A stretch of 33,398 nt of DNA from the IMG/VR virus record IMGVR_UViG_3300023179_000312, positions 1-33,398 of that record, one strand, 5' to 3'. The notes below the pieces were generated by a model, which searched no databases, was not told where the DNA came from, and was given only the letters and a program-made list of their open reading frames with translations. Source of the DNA: a virus. The position numbers and the translations under genes are program-made. This document shows, piece by piece, positions 1 to 9,625 of this stretch. Within the stretch, counting starts at the first letter, position 1, and each line of letters opens with the position of its first letter.

Positions 1-119
1 CCTAATGCAAAGTATTTAATATCTAAACCGTTAGTATTACCTCCTTTCGAAAGTAATTCACGGCCTTTTGTAGTTAATATTGCGTCTACAGTTACGCTAG
101 CATTATTTAAATATCCCAT
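1..119 (-). CDS. Structural protein N-terminus (partial)
   Basis: This open frame starts with ATG at 119 and runs off the left edge of the window, so only 39 codons are visible. The protein begins MGYLNNASVTVDAILT and continues with TKGRELL. I recognise this opening from proteins of unknown function in the tail/structural modules of large Bacteroidota phages. It is the last gene visible in the baseplate operon, separated from the 1301-residue tail protein by 72 nt of AT-rich DNA. That gap carries an ATAATTAT-type box at 143-150, so it may have its own late promoter. Gene reality is likely; a function is not claimed. Confidence 0.75.
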   Translation of the reverse strand, partial: MGYLNNASVTVDAILTTKGRELLSKGGNTNGLDIKYFAL

Positions 120-142
120 AATGTGTTATCTTCTTATTTTAA

Positions 143-150
143 ATAATTAT
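143..150 (-). promoter_or_regulatory. Candidate late promoter box (class B)
   Basis: ATAATTAT followed on the minus strand by TTAAAATAAG lies 23 nt before the ATG at 119. It is one of six copies of an ATAATTAT-plus-TAAA motif placed just upstream of structural, lysis or endonuclease genes in this window. Promoter function is inferred from recurrence and position only. Confidence 0.4.
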
Positions 151-191
151 ATGTTAAGACTAATTTTTTATCCAATATTAAATATATATCA

Positions 192-3100
192 TTAACCCCC
201 GCCCCTTGGCAATGTCGTATTTCTTGTATTTGTTACTTGACCTGCTGTCGGTAATTGTTTCGGAGCTTCCTTAACAGGTGGTAGTGGATTATTTCTAGTG
301 CCTGCAGATGGATTGGTTGGCGTAACTATCGCTCCTTGTTTTGGTATTGGTGATGTTATTATCGAAGGATTATTTCTTATTGTACCTGGTTTAACTATTT
401 TTATAGAAATTATTGGTGAATTATCAGGTAAGTCTGAACTATTAACTCCATATCCCGGAGCTGATATTTTTGTTCCTTCAAATGATCTTCTTCTAAATGC
501 ACTTAATGCATAATTATAATCTTGAGCCTCTGCAGCTCTATAATAACTACTTGAATTATATCTTCCAAAACTTGCACTTTCTTTCGTTGAATATATAGGA
601 TAAAATACTTGCCTTGTTAATGATAATGTATTTTGTAATACAATTGTACCTGTAGGTTCAAACCTTACCATCATATCAACAACTCCAGAACCCGTAACAT
701 ATTTACTAGAACTATAGTTATATAATCCTGCTTTTTCTAATTGCTCTGTGTAATCGATGTTTGCGCTATATACTGGATATTCTCCCGTAAGAATTACATA
801 ATCATTAACATTAATTGTCTTATCATACATAGGAGTTGTAGCAACAACATCGTCTAAAATAGTAAATTTACTACGCTCCAATACATTCGGTCTAATCTTA
901 ATGCTATTATCTAAAGATACACGAGCTGGTAATAATTGCTTTAATTGATCAAAGAAAGAATAATCATATACCGATAAAAGTCTTAATAGTTCCGGCATAT
1001 TATTTTTATCTTTATACTTTTTCCAATACTGATATTGTACTGTTCTTAAATCAGTATAATAAGATAAGTTTTGATCTGCTGGATCTCCAACATAATCGTC
1101 AATATCAAAATATCCTAACTGATTGTAAATATCAGAATCTACCATGTCTTGTGGAGATAAATAAATACCTACTACATTAGTATCTTTTGGTGTTTGGTCT
1201 GATGTAGGAATTTCCGCAGTATATTCTGGATTTAATGAACTAGTTAAAGAATTTGATACTACTCTTATTTTTGTAGAATATAAATTATCGCTTCCTAAAC
1301 TAGGAGTAACTACATATGTTGTATAATCTTCTCCTCCTAAATCTCCATCTTGAAATCCGTTAAATGTTGCTGCTGAAGCTGCACTTATAAAACTTGAAAT
1401 ACTTTGGTTAGGATGAACTGATGGATAACTTCCGGTTGTTGTTATTAAATAAGATAATGGTAATCTAAAACTTAAATAATCATAAGCATCTTGATCTGCA
1501 TTACCTCCGTAAAATAATGGATTCTTAGAATATTGAACCATCGAATCATTATTTAATAAATACGACCAATACCTAAACTCATTTAAATTACCATCAAATG
1601 CTTTATTAGACGTGCCAAAACTAGCAGACCCTATTATGATATTCGAGGTTAGATTATAGTACAAATTAGACCCGGTTACGGAGCTATAAGAATTATAAAT
1701 TATGTTATCATAATTCTTAACAACAGCACCAATTGTAAATGATGATGTAGAATCTAAAGTTATTAAACTACTTATTGTAGATGTTAAACAACTTTCTGCT
1801 TCTAATGTCCCACCACTACTAGCTACTCTTGTTTTAAATGCAGATATATACGATGTTGATGATGTTGGTAAATAAGTTCGTTGAATACTAACCGACGTCC
1901 AATCTCCATTAAACATTGGTATGTTATTAAGAGATGCACTTACATATGTAGAATCTGGTTGAAGTATATAATATGTTAATTGTCCTTCTTTAGAATTATA
2001 ACTACTTGGCTGATCATATGTTATATAAAAATATGGATTACCAGAGTTATTTGTTCTTAATAATGTACGAGGATATAATGCAACGCTAGTGTCTGGTTTA
2101 AATCTAAACTGAACCGTATCTGGTGTTCTATTTGTCGTTGTTAATGTATCCCATGGAATTGTTATAGACCCTGTATTATTTCCAAATTCTAAAGAATAAA
2201 TAAACTTATCTATTTGCCAATCTGGTTGTATATTATTTTTTGTAGGCCCTCCAAATTCTTTAATATTAATAACAGTAGAAGGAATTCCATAACAAGACAT
2301 TAAAGCTTGAATAGAACGTTTTGTTCCTTTTGTTTTTAATAAGTAAGGTAAGTTATTTACAATACGATTCCAAATTTCTAAGGTATATTGTTCCGTAGAA
2401 ATTGTCGGAGTTAAACTTCCTGTTTGAAGATAATTTCCATCAGAATTTAATCCAGTTACATATCTCCAAAGACTATCTTTCTTTTTAGAATTAACTAATT
2501 TCCATCCAAAAGAGTCTGCAACATCAGTTAATAAACTTTTACTAATACCATCTAAGGGATGTTCTTCTCTAGAATGTATTGAACTTAAATGATTAATATA
2601 TGTATAGATAATATCAAAATGATGACCTATCATATTTACAAATACAAAATATTCTGAGTTACTTTCGTCTAACGTAAGACTCGCCGGTATTGTTTTTAAT
2701 AAAGAACTGATATTATTTTTATCATATTCTCGTAATATTGCTATTGTATCTTCTGCGTATGTTTTTACAATTGTAGATGTAGTACTTTGTAAGTTATATC
2801 CAATATTGGTATTTAATGAACCAGTAGAATAAGTATCGACCCAATAGTTATATGCTTCTAACCAATTTAAACTACCCGTAGTTGTTTTAGGCCAAGTAGC
2901 TATACTTCCGGTATAAAATGTATATAAACTTCCAGATTCAGTACCAAAATATAAATACTTTTCAAAATCATCAAAACCTGTAATTATTTTATTACGCTTT
3001 TTAGTAACGTCAATAATATTTGAAGATTTTATAGATTGATTAATATTGTTAAGAGCAATTAATTGCTTATTATAATCTTCTATTAACTGTATCTTATAAT

Positions 3101-4097
3101 AAAAGTTATTAAATCTTTCTTCTGCAGAACTATAAAATACAAATTGCTCTGGTTTACTATAATCAATATTTAACTTAATACCTTGTAATGACTCTCCAAA
3201 ATATGAATCAATAATTTGTTGTGATGTAGATAAATTTACATCTAATAAATCATTCCATGTTTGAAATCCTGTGGTTGAATTTTTATATAAATCTACATCA
3301 ATATTAAAATTAGGCCCTTTAATTTGTATTGTAGGGTCTACAATTTCTACATTTTGAATATATTCTGCTACATCTCCATAACTAAAATAAACTTCATCAA
3401 GTTGACAAAGCTGTTTAATATCAATATCAATTGGTAGAGGCTCGTATAGTTTTACTAATACTTCAAAAGACGGAGATTTACCAAATTCAATATTAATGAT
3501 TCTGAATAATCTGTTTTGTCCAAAATTTAAAAATAAGTTTCTAAATTGTGATAATCGTGAATCTTTATAATTATAAAGTAAATATTTATCAAAATCAGTA
3601 CGTATTGTATTTGTTTCTTCAACATCTTGCGTCGAACTAGTAACAGCAAAAAGAGCAGCAGTTGGTATTTCTTGTTTAATGTCTAGGGCTACTGAGGGTT
3701 TAGAATTTAAAGATTTTTCCTTATCTCTTATTCTTAATAGTCTAATTTCTGTTCTCGTTGCAGAAATTTCTTCAACTACTAATTCATTATAACCTATTTG
3801 ATTGTAAGAATTAACTATATAATAATACTTACCAGAATTTAAATTGCTTTGATCAAAATATGTAGATAAGTTAATATCTAAATATTTACCTGCAGATGTA
3901 TCTCTAAATGGAACTGGATTATTTTGTATATAGCTTTCAAGTAATATACCATTAAAAGAATATATATTTACTTCATATTTGCTAATTGAGGCAGTAGGTA
4001 TTTTAGTGTTTACTTGACCTGCTATTAATAAATCAGTATTATTAAATCCAGGGTCGTAAATTGGTTTATCTGTTTGAAGTAAATTATCTATAAGCAT
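192..4097 (-). CDS. Large tail/baseplate protein with LamG-like domain (1301 aa)
   Basis: This is the largest protein in the window. Roughly residues 670-890 resemble a concanavalin A/LamG-like sandwich: a strand-rich stretch with phrases such as GDWTSVSIQR, then FTIGAVV, then FDGNLNEFRYWSYLL. That domain often binds glycans or mediates trimer contacts in phage tail proteins. The C-terminal 60 residues are rich in Pro, Thr and Asn and look unstructured. It follows the gp25-gp6 genes at the position where T4 places its large wedge protein gp7, so a wedge or tail-fibre-network role is plausible. Sequence homology to gp7 is not visible to me. The start ATG at 4097 lies 3 nt after the upstream gene's stop, typical of a translationally coupled late operon. 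Confidence 0.85.
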   Translation of the reverse strand: MLIDNLLQTDKPIYDPGFNNTDLLIAGQVNTKIPTASISKYEVNIYSFNGILLESYIQNNPVPFRDTSAGKYLDINLSTYFDQSNLNSGKYYYIVNSYNQIGYNELVVEEISATRTEIRLLRIRDKEKSLNSKPSVALDIKQEIPTAALFAVTSSTQDVEETNTIRTDFDKYLLYNYKDSRLSQFRNLFLNFGQNRLFRIINIEFGKSPSFEVLVKLYEPLPIDIDIKQLCQLDEVYFSYGDVAEYIQNVEIVDPTIQIKGPNFNIDVDLYKNSTTGFQTWNDLLDVNLSTSQQIIDSYFGESLQGIKLNIDYSKPEQFVFYSSAEERFNNFYYKIQLIEDYNKQLIALNNINQSIKSSNIIDVTKKRNKIITGFDDFEKYLYFGTESGSLYTFYTGSIATWPKTTTGSLNWLEAYNYWVDTYSTGSLNTNIGYNLQSTTSTIVKTYAEDTIAILREYDKNNISSLLKTIPASLTLDESNSEYFVFVNMIGHHFDIIYTYINHLSSIHSREEHPLDGISKSLLTDVADSFGWKLVNSKKKDSLWRYVTGLNSDGNYLQTGSLTPTISTEQYTLEIWNRIVNNLPYLLKTKGTKRSIQALMSCYGIPSTVINIKEFGGPTKNNIQPDWQIDKFIYSLEFGNNTGSITIPWDTLTTTNRTPDTVQFRFKPDTSVALYPRTLLRTNNSGNPYFYITYDQPSSYNSKEGQLTYYILQPDSTYVSASLNNIPMFNGDWTSVSIQRTYLPTSSTSYISAFKTRVASSGGTLEAESCLTSTISSLITLDSTSSFTIGAVVKNYDNIIYNSYSSVTGSNLYYNLTSNIIIGSASFGTSNKAFDGNLNEFRYWSYLLNNDSMVQYSKNPLFYGGNADQDAYDYLSFRLPLSYLITTTGSYPSVHPNQSISSFISAASAATFNGFQDGDLGGEDYTTYVVTPSLGSDNLYSTKIRVVSNSLTSSLNPEYTAEIPTSDQTPKDTNVVGIYLSPQDMVDSDIYNQLGYFDIDDYVGDPADQNLSYYTDLRTVQYQYWKKYKDKNNMPELLRLLSVYDYSFFDQLKQLLPARVSLDNSIKIRPNVLERSKFTILDDVVATTPMYDKTINVNDYVILTGEYPVYSANIDYTEQLEKAGLYNYSSSKYVTGSGVVDMMVRFEPTGTIVLQNTLSLTRQVFYPIYSTKESASFGRYNSSSYYRAAEAQDYNYALSAFRRRSFEGTKISAPGYGVNSSDLPDNSPIISIKIVKPGTIRNNPSIITSPIPKQGAIVTPTNPSAGTRNNPLPPVKEAPKQLPTAGQVTNTRNTTLPRGGG

Positions 4098-4100
4098 TTG

Positions 4101-4871
4101 TTATTCTGGTATTACTGTAAATGTTGATTCTGGGTATATAACCATTTCAAAGTCTTCTAATGGGCTAGCTAAACCTACAAATATTCTATCCGTTATTCCT
4201 CCTAATCCTTCTTCATTCTTTTCTAGATTTATCGTATATAACCTGGTAACATCTCCTGGATTATATACACCGGCAATATTATCTATCCTATCGACTCCAG
4301 GACCTATAGTTTGACCATTACCTCCGCTATTATCTTTAAAAAATCTCATAAAAGTACGTGTAGTAGTTTTAGTGGCTTGATTTTGCCCGATATATCTATA
4401 TCTATATTTTATAGTAGATCTTAAGGTATAAAATCTTCTACTATTAGCCCCTTCATATAAAATAGCTGCTTGTTCTGATAAATTATATACCGGCAATCCG
4501 TTTGATTGTATAGCATTATAATATGGTATGCCTGAATCAGTATCGAATGTAATTTTTTGTCTATTAATACTTCCTTTTACTACTTGTTCATTAGTAATAC
4601 CTACATTACACCCACCTCTAGAATTTATTTGCTCTTGAGTTAAATTTGTTTTAAATACGTTAATTTGATTATTTAATCCGGTAATTTCATTTGTTAATGA
4701 ATTAATTAAAGCATCTTTATCAATTGTAGGTGTTAATTCTGTAAATTCTTTATTATCTAATAAAAAAAGATCATACTGAGTTTTTGTGATATATAATTCA
4801 TCACATTTAATACTAACAACACTACTACCACTTTCTTGAACTATAAACTGTCCTAAACTATTTCTTGCCAT
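4101..4871 (-). CDS. Baseplate-operon protein of unknown function (256 aa)
   Basis: The family is not recognised. The N-terminus (MARNSLGQFIVQESG) is followed by a short predicted coiled coil around residues 50-80 (repeated LTNEITGLNNQINVFK pattern). The rest is rich in strands and aromatic residues, without signal peptide or membrane segment. It sits between the DNRLRE-like protein and the 1301-residue tail protein with spacers of 1 and 3 nt, so it is almost certainly co-translated with the baseplate/tail set and is probably a virion component. No catalytic motif can be seen. Confidence 0.75.
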   Translation of the reverse strand: MARNSLGQFIVQESGSSVVSIKCDELYITKTQYDLFLLDNKEFTELTPTIDKDALINSLTNEITGLNNQINVFKTNLTQEQINSRGGCNVGITNEQVVKGSINRQKITFDTDSGIPYYNAIQSNGLPVYNLSEQAAILYEGANSRRFYTLRSTIKYRYRYIGQNQATKTTTRTFMRFFKDNSGGNGQTIGPGVDRIDNIAGVYNPGDVTRLYTINLEKNEEGLGGITDRIFVGLASPLEDFEMVIYPESTFTVIPE

Positions 4872-4872
4872 A

Positions 4873-5952
4873 TTATATTACACTAAAAACCTCATCGGTT
4901 TTAAAATACTTTGTTAACCCATTATTATTTACTTTATAAACAAATCTATAAAATCTATTTTTTTGAAGTATATTAAAATTAAATTTAAAATAATTGCCTA
5001 CGCTATCACAACTTACTTTAGTATAGTCACTAAACGGAACTAAAGATTCTCCCGTATAAAAATCTTCTACGCCATAATATGTGGTTCTTGGAAGATATTG
5101 CACAATATTATATGCACTTCCCGTTGCAAATGTTCTAACAGGAAATAATGGTCTTGATACTAATCTTACTATATCAACTGAATTTTCATCATATTGTTTA
5201 TTAAGATTTTTTGTTATAATTGTATATCTATCAGTTGATAATGCAGGTAATGAACCCGTTACAAATAAAGAATCGTCCCATGCTAATTCTAATCTAGGAG
5301 GATAAACTGTATTTGTTTCATTACTAAAAAACTGAATAGGACCGTAAGTTTGAGTATCATATTCTAATGAGCCAGACACTTTAATTATAAATCCTTGTTC
5401 TTTAATAGAACCGCTTAACCAAGAATTTACGATATTAGATACATTTAAATTTAGATCTTGTCTTAAAGGAGAATAAGTAAATGTTTGTTTAGATTCTGAT
5501 ACTGTATACCAATTTCCTCCCATTTTATTTACTAAATACGAACCCGTAACACCTGCAGCAAATGAACTAGTTACCCAAGGTGTTGATTCTGTTGCATATT
5601 GCCAAGAAACTCCATCAGTTAAAAATGGTATATAACTTACTTTTCCTGTTCCTCTTGTCCATGATTGAGATACTGGGTAACAAGCAACAGTATAATCTAC
5701 TGGTACGTCGATAGCTTCTAAACTATATAATTTTAATGTAGAAACTAAACTTCCGGTAGAAATCAATCCTTGACTTCTTAAACTAGCAATTGATTGACTA
5801 GCATTAAAGTTTATTAAGATTCTAGATACTTCAATAATACTAGTACTAGTAACAACTTTTTCTAACTCCAATACTTCGTCTAAACCAGCATTTAATGTTG
5901 GTTCCTTTTCGTATATCGTTGCGTCTTGATCTGAATATAAATGATAAATCAT
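4873..5952 (-). CDS. DNRLRE-like tail/baseplate protein (359 aa)
   Basis: The N-terminus (YHLYSDQDATIYEKEP, then LNAGLDEVLEL) resembles the start of DNRLRE-type modules. These carry an 'aDatI...N.G....L' signature and build beta-sandwich folds in secreted and phage structural proteins. Residues about 90-230 continue as a strand-rich domain with SWTRGTGK and QGFIIKVSG. No signal peptide is present. The gene follows the GIY-YIG endonuclease by 23 nt and precedes the 256-residue gene by 1 nt. If the endonuclease were absent it would follow gp6 directly, so it belongs to the baseplate operon. Role as a wedge accessory or fibre-attachment protein is inference. Confidence 0.75.
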   Translation of the reverse strand: MIYHLYSDQDATIYEKEPTLNAGLDEVLELEKVVTSTSIIEVSRILINFNASQSIASLRSQGLISTGSLVSTLKLYSLEAIDVPVDYTVACYPVSQSWTRGTGKVSYIPFLTDGVSWQYATESTPWVTSSFAAGVTGSYLVNKMGGNWYTVSESKQTFTYSPLRQDLNLNVSNIVNSWLSGSIKEQGFIIKVSGSLEYDTQTYGPIQFFSNETNTVYPPRLELAWDDSLFVTGSLPALSTDRYTIITKNLNKQYDENSVDIVRLVSRPLFPVRTFATGSAYNIVQYLPRTTYYGVEDFYTGESLVPFSDYTKVSCDSVGNYFKFNFNILQKNRFYRFVYKVNNNGLTKYFKTDEVFSVI

Positions 5953-5975
5953 TATTTAATTATTTAACTAGTTAA

Positions 5976-6737
5976 TTATACCTTAGTAATTCCATGAACG
6001 CCCTTTAAAAACTTATATCTAGATATATTATTAAGATTAAGATATTCTTCCATCGTTTCATAAAAAATACCTGTATATATATTTAAATATGTAGAAGCAT
6101 TATTATTTCCGTTTTTACTAGCTCTTAATTTAGCTGAATTTGACATTGCTTTTCTTGTAGAATCGGTAAATGGCTTTCTATGCCTGCCTTTTAAAGACTT
6201 ACTAATTTTTTCCTTAACATCATCAGACATAATAGTCCCTTTTAGTTTAGAACTAATTAAATTCTTAACATTGTCAGGTCTAGGAATTCCTCTATTATAT
6301 GCCGGTTTACCTTTTAATTGTAATGCTCTAGTTTTGCTTCCTTTTTTACCTCCTGCACTTTTCTTTTTTAATATTTCTTTAGATCGATATGTCCCATATA
6401 ACTCTTCCATAGATTTGCCTTTATATAAATTACTATATCTAGTTCGCAACTCTAGAGACATATTAACATGTCCTTCGCCTCCATCTGTCATATTTACTAA
6501 CGTTCCTAATCCTAGGTCTTTACGCCCGTACAATTTAATAAATTCTATTTCTTTTTTACATGCTTCCTCCCAAGTTAAACACTCAAATATAACCTCAGTA
6601 GTATATGGAGTTAAATTAGTTATAGATTTCCAATATCTATTTCTGCTTTGTTTACTAAAAGCTCTTGATATATCATGGCCAATTCCTATATAAAATACTT
6701 CATTAGTATCTAATCTAATATGACGATATACTATCAT
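5976..6737 (-). CDS. GIY-YIG homing endonuclease with NUMOD3 repeats (253 aa)
   Basis: The N-terminal domain (residues 1-90) has the GIY-YIG core: VYRHIRL, then FYIGIG, and an EIEFIKLYG helix carrying the conserved glutamate. Residues about 120-215 hold NUMOD3-type DNA-binding repeats (KGKPAYNRGIPRPD, then SKSLKGRHRKPF). The C-terminus (NIYTGIFYETMEEYLNLNNI) resembles a NUMOD1/IENR helix-turn-helix. Such proteins are selfish nicking or cutting enzymes that spread into unoccupied alleles. The ATG overlaps the TGA of the gp6-like gene (ATGA), so it is expressed as part of the late baseplate operon. It is free-standing: no intron boundaries are evident and gp6 appears intact. Confidence 0.92.
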   Translation of the reverse strand: MIVYRHIRLDTNEVFYIGIGHDISRAFSKQSRNRYWKSITNLTPYTTEVIFECLTWEEACKKEIEFIKLYGRKDLGLGTLVNMTDGGEGHVNMSLELRTRYSNLYKGKSMEELYGTYRSKEILKKKSAGGKKGSKTRALQLKGKPAYNRGIPRPDNVKNLISSKLKGTIMSDDVKEKISKSLKGRHRKPFTDSTRKAMSNSAKLRASKNGNNNASTYLNIYTGIFYETMEEYLNLNNISRYKFLKGVHGITKV

Positions 6738-8605
6738 GATGTCACCCTTCCTTTGATGTCTTTATTTGGGTATTTTACTTCAAATATACAAGGATCGAAG
6801 CTAGGAAATACCACACCGTTTCTTGTAGCAGCCGCAATATCATACTTATTATTTGAATATCCTATATCGCCTCCTGTTAAATTGTTAATTGTAATATTTG
6901 ATACTGTTTGAACGCCATCAACTCTATCTAATTCTGCATATAATTTTGATAAAACAATTGGTTGATTGATTTGCCATTTATTAATATCAAAAATTTCTTT
7001 TAATTTAGAAATACATTTTAATAATACTTCATTACTGTTATATCCTGGTAATACTATTATACTAAACTCTAATCCGATATTTACAATATACGCATCTTTA
7101 ATATTAATAGCATCTGTAATCATTCTATATTGTTCTAAATATGTAGATAAGTTAGATTTAATGATTAAATTTAATGGTGTTAAATTTTTATTTAAATCAT
7201 ATCCCAATACATATAAATCCATTGCTAATTGATTAGATGTAACAACACCTTTATCAGTCACCTTATCTTTAGATTGTAAAATATATGCTTTTGCTGCCGA
7301 ACCAAATCTTTGTGGCATTGCATATACTCTTACAATATAATCTTCAACTGTTACTGCTCTGTTTTGAGAAGCAAAATTTGCAATTGCATTAAATCTAATT
7401 TCATCAATACTTTCTAAGCTCTTTCCGCCAACTGCTGGTACTGGATTGGTTACAGCTACTGAATTTTTTATTCTAGTAAATAAAGCTTGATTTAAACCTG
7501 AACCGTCAGAATCAAATGTAACTCCAGCAATAGTAGTTAATGTATCTGCTTGAACGTTTGATTCAATTCCTCCACCCGTTGTATATCTTACTGTTAATGT
7601 AGTATTTGCAGGTGCCAAACCATATGTTTTAGAATATAAAAAATTACTAGGGTCAATTGAATAATCAAAATTTGGAGAATATAACGAACTTCCAACTAAA
7701 TCTGGATTAGGTATTAATTCTTCATCTGCTGATGTAGATACACCTGCTCCAAATTGAACTGTAATTGTATTATCTCCATTAACTCTTGTTTCAAATCTTC
7801 TAGATACTTTTTTAAGTTTTAATAAGTATGGAGCAACACCATTAGATGATGTATAATTTACATTTGCATATTGGTCATTCTTAACTTCATCAAAAATAGT
7901 ATCTTGCGCTAAATAAGGAACTTCATACCAAGTATTTCCATCAGAATCTATAATATCTAAAACTTCAATTATATTAGTATCAGTTAAAATAATTTTATCG
8001 TATCTTTTTGGAGCTCCGAATGTAAATGTTTGAGTTGTAATTGTTCCAGCAACAGCCTTTACTTGTTTTTTTAATAAATAATAAATTGGGTTATTGCTAG
8101 AATCTACTTGATAAACTGATAAAGAATCTCCGCCAGTTTTAGTAATAGATGCAGAAGTAAAAACTACTGGTTCAATTGTTCTAAATTGTATATTAGAATT
8201 CGTAGCTTTAACGATCATTTCTTGATTTATCGATAAAGAATAATTCCAATCAGGATAGTATATAGAACCAGATTGTATTGCTGGTAATAATTGAAATACA
8301 TCTAAATTTACAGTTGCTGGTACAGAATTCTTTGGTTTATATCCACGTTCCTGAGCTAACTGTAATAAGTTCGATCTTTCTTGGGAATATGATAATAAAC
8401 TTTCTTTTAGTTGATTATCTGTATAATAAGAAAGAACGTCTCCTACATAGGCAGCCATTTCAATAAACATCATACCTGGAGATGTTTCATTAAAATCATT
8501 ATATGTATTTGGGAAGTAGCTTTTTGCAAACTCTATTAGAGATTGTCTAAAGTTACTAAAGTCTTTATTAATATACTTTATATCTTTTCTTGTATTATTT
8601 GACAT
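6734..8605 (-). CDS. Baseplate wedge protein, gp6/baseplate J-like (623 aa)
   Basis: The N-terminus (INKDFSNFRQSLIEFAKSYF, then SPGMMFIEMAAYVGDVLSYY) is the hallmark of gp6/gpJ-like wedge proteins of contractile-tail phages. The middle contains the family's beta-rich region and FASQNRAVTVEDYIVRVYAMP, the conserved 'RAVT.eDY...v' segment. The C-terminal part (YLEQYRMITDAINIKDAYIV) matches the domain that forms the inner baseplate ring in T4 gp6. Length is close to T4 gp6 (about 660). The ATG at 8605 overlaps the stop of the gp25-like gene by one base, the same gp25-gp6 order as in T4. It would assemble into the hexagonal wedge ring. Confidence 0.93.
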   Translation of the reverse strand: MSNNTRKDIKYINKDFSNFRQSLIEFAKSYFPNTYNDFNETSPGMMFIEMAAYVGDVLSYYTDNQLKESLLSYSQERSNLLQLAQERGYKPKNSVPATVNLDVFQLLPAIQSGSIYYPDWNYSLSINQEMIVKATNSNIQFRTIEPVVFTSASITKTGGDSLSVYQVDSSNNPIYYLLKKQVKAVAGTITTQTFTFGAPKRYDKIILTDTNIIEVLDIIDSDGNTWYEVPYLAQDTIFDEVKNDQYANVNYTSSNGVAPYLLKLKKVSRRFETRVNGDNTITVQFGAGVSTSADEELIPNPDLVGSSLYSPNFDYSIDPSNFLYSKTYGLAPANTTLTVRYTTGGGIESNVQADTLTTIAGVTFDSDGSGLNQALFTRIKNSVAVTNPVPAVGGKSLESIDEIRFNAIANFASQNRAVTVEDYIVRVYAMPQRFGSAAKAYILQSKDKVTDKGVVTSNQLAMDLYVLGYDLNKNLTPLNLIIKSNLSTYLEQYRMITDAINIKDAYIVNIGLEFSIIVLPGYNSNEVLLKCISKLKEIFDINKWQINQPIVLSKLYAELDRVDGVQTVSNITINNLTGGDIGYSNNKYDIAAATRNGVVFPSFDPCIFEVKYPNKDIKGRVTS

Positions 8606-9060
8606 TATAGTATAGCTATTGTTCCTGATTGATTAATATCGATAATTATAGTTTGATTTGCTCCGTTATTTGTTACACGAAAATTAAGGGTAATTGATAA
8701 CCCATGTTCAGCTTCTGGTCCTAACGAATCTATTTTTTGTTTTATATCAATACTATTTATTATAATATATGGCATCCAAAAAGAAATAGCAGAAGAAATT
8801 TCATCTTTTAAATTTTCTCCTACTTCTGTTGTATTTGGATCAAATAATAAGTTCATAATACCCGTTCCAAAATTTGGCAAATATCTACGTTCTCCTTTAC
8901 TAGTTAATAAAAGATTCTTTAAGTTAGATATTGCTTGTTCTTGAGTACTGTATGATGACTGAAATACTCCTTTTGAAGCTTTATTTAGTGGAAGTAAAAC
9001 TCCTACTGCTACATCCGGTTCAGTATCAATTACAGGTATTTTACTTAATATTCTCGCCAT
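8605..9060 (-). CDS. Baseplate wedge protein gp25-like (151 aa)
   Basis: This is a small protein of the gp25/W (GPW_gp25) family. The signature is seen in the segments AISNLKNLLLTSKGERRYLPNFGTG and LLFDPN, where the conserved ER.Y.P.FG motif lies at about residues 56-68. In contractile injection systems this protein joins the wedge to the tube/sheath at the baseplate centre. Length is normal for the family. The stop overlaps the start of gp6 by one base, and the start follows the 170-residue protein by 3 nt. The call is firm from motif plus context. Confidence 0.93.
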   Translation of the reverse strand: MARILSKIPVIDTEPDVAVGVLLPLNKASKGVFQSSYSTQEQAISNLKNLLLTSKGERRYLPNFGTGIMNLLFDPNTTEVGENLKDEISSAISFWMPYIIINSIDIKQKIDSLGPEAEHGLSITLNFRVTNNGANQTIIIDINQSGTIAIL

Positions 9061-9063
9061 TTA

Positions 9064-9576
9064 TTAAGCTCCTTTTTTCTTGTTAATTGCTTTCATTAAC
9101 GCAGAATAATCTCTTGTTAATGCTTGTTCAACTTCTGGTGCTAATTCCGTTACTGGTCTACCATCAATATCCGTTCTAGGAGCTACCGATGCAGCACTAG
9201 GTGCAGAACTCATTCCGATATTAGACATATTTCTCATGGTAGGCCATTCATTAAAATCATCATGTCCTAATTGAACAGGGTTATAATCTTCTTCTAAAAT
9301 ACCATGAAAATCTTTGTTAGAAAATCCGCTGTTAGCAGTTTCATTTAAAATATCATTAATAAGAGGATTGCTAGAAAATGTTGTTGCTTTTTTAGTATTT
9401 GCTTTTTTAAATACAGGCTTTGATTCTACTTCAGTAACTACTCTTTGATTAGTAGATGCTCTTTTAGATACTTTATCTAGACTTTCATAGAGATAGTTCA
9501 TTTCTTTATGAACTGCCATTTCAACTTCTTCTCTAATGATTTGTCTTAGTTGCTTAAAAAATTTATTATTGTCCAT
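9064..9576 (-). CDS. Virion-operon protein of unknown function (170 aa)
   Basis: Family not recognised. The N-terminus (FFKQLRQIIREEVEMAVHKE) is a strongly amphipathic helix, likely coiled coil through residue 45. The remainder is low-complexity and Ser/Ala/Asn-rich, with little predicted core. Proteins opening with a similar 'LRQIIREE' helix are common in Bacteroidota phage structural modules. It lies between gp5-like and gp25-like genes and has a class B promoter box 14 nt upstream, so it may begin the gp25-gp6 transcription unit. A chaperone or baseplate-hub accessory role would fit but is inference. Confidence 0.7.
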   Translation of the reverse strand: MDNNKFFKQLRQIIREEVEMAVHKEMNYLYESLDKVSKRASTNQRVVTEVESKPVFKKANTKKATTFSSNPLINDILNETANSGFSNKDFHGILEEDYNPVQLGHDDFNEWPTMRNMSNIGMSSAPSAASVAPRTDIDGRPVTELAPEVEQALTRDYSALMKAINKKKGA

Positions 9577-9590
9577 ATTGACTCTTTATT

Positions 9591-9598
9591 ATAATTAT
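9591..9598 (-). promoter_or_regulatory. Candidate late promoter box (class B)
   Basis: ATAATTAT followed on the minus strand by AATAAAGAGTC lies 14 nt before the ATG at 9576. It would drive the 170-residue protein, gp25 and gp6. The motif recurs before five other genes. Confidence 0.45.
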
Positions 9599-9625
9599 CT
9601 AAGTCAATAAAAGATACGGCATTTT

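Noticed and set aside
6271-6693. Plus-strand 140-codon frame opposite the GIY-YIG gene, and other plus-strand frames in the tail genes.
   Set aside because: They are antisense shadows of genes with clear families and lack ribosome-binding or promoter context.
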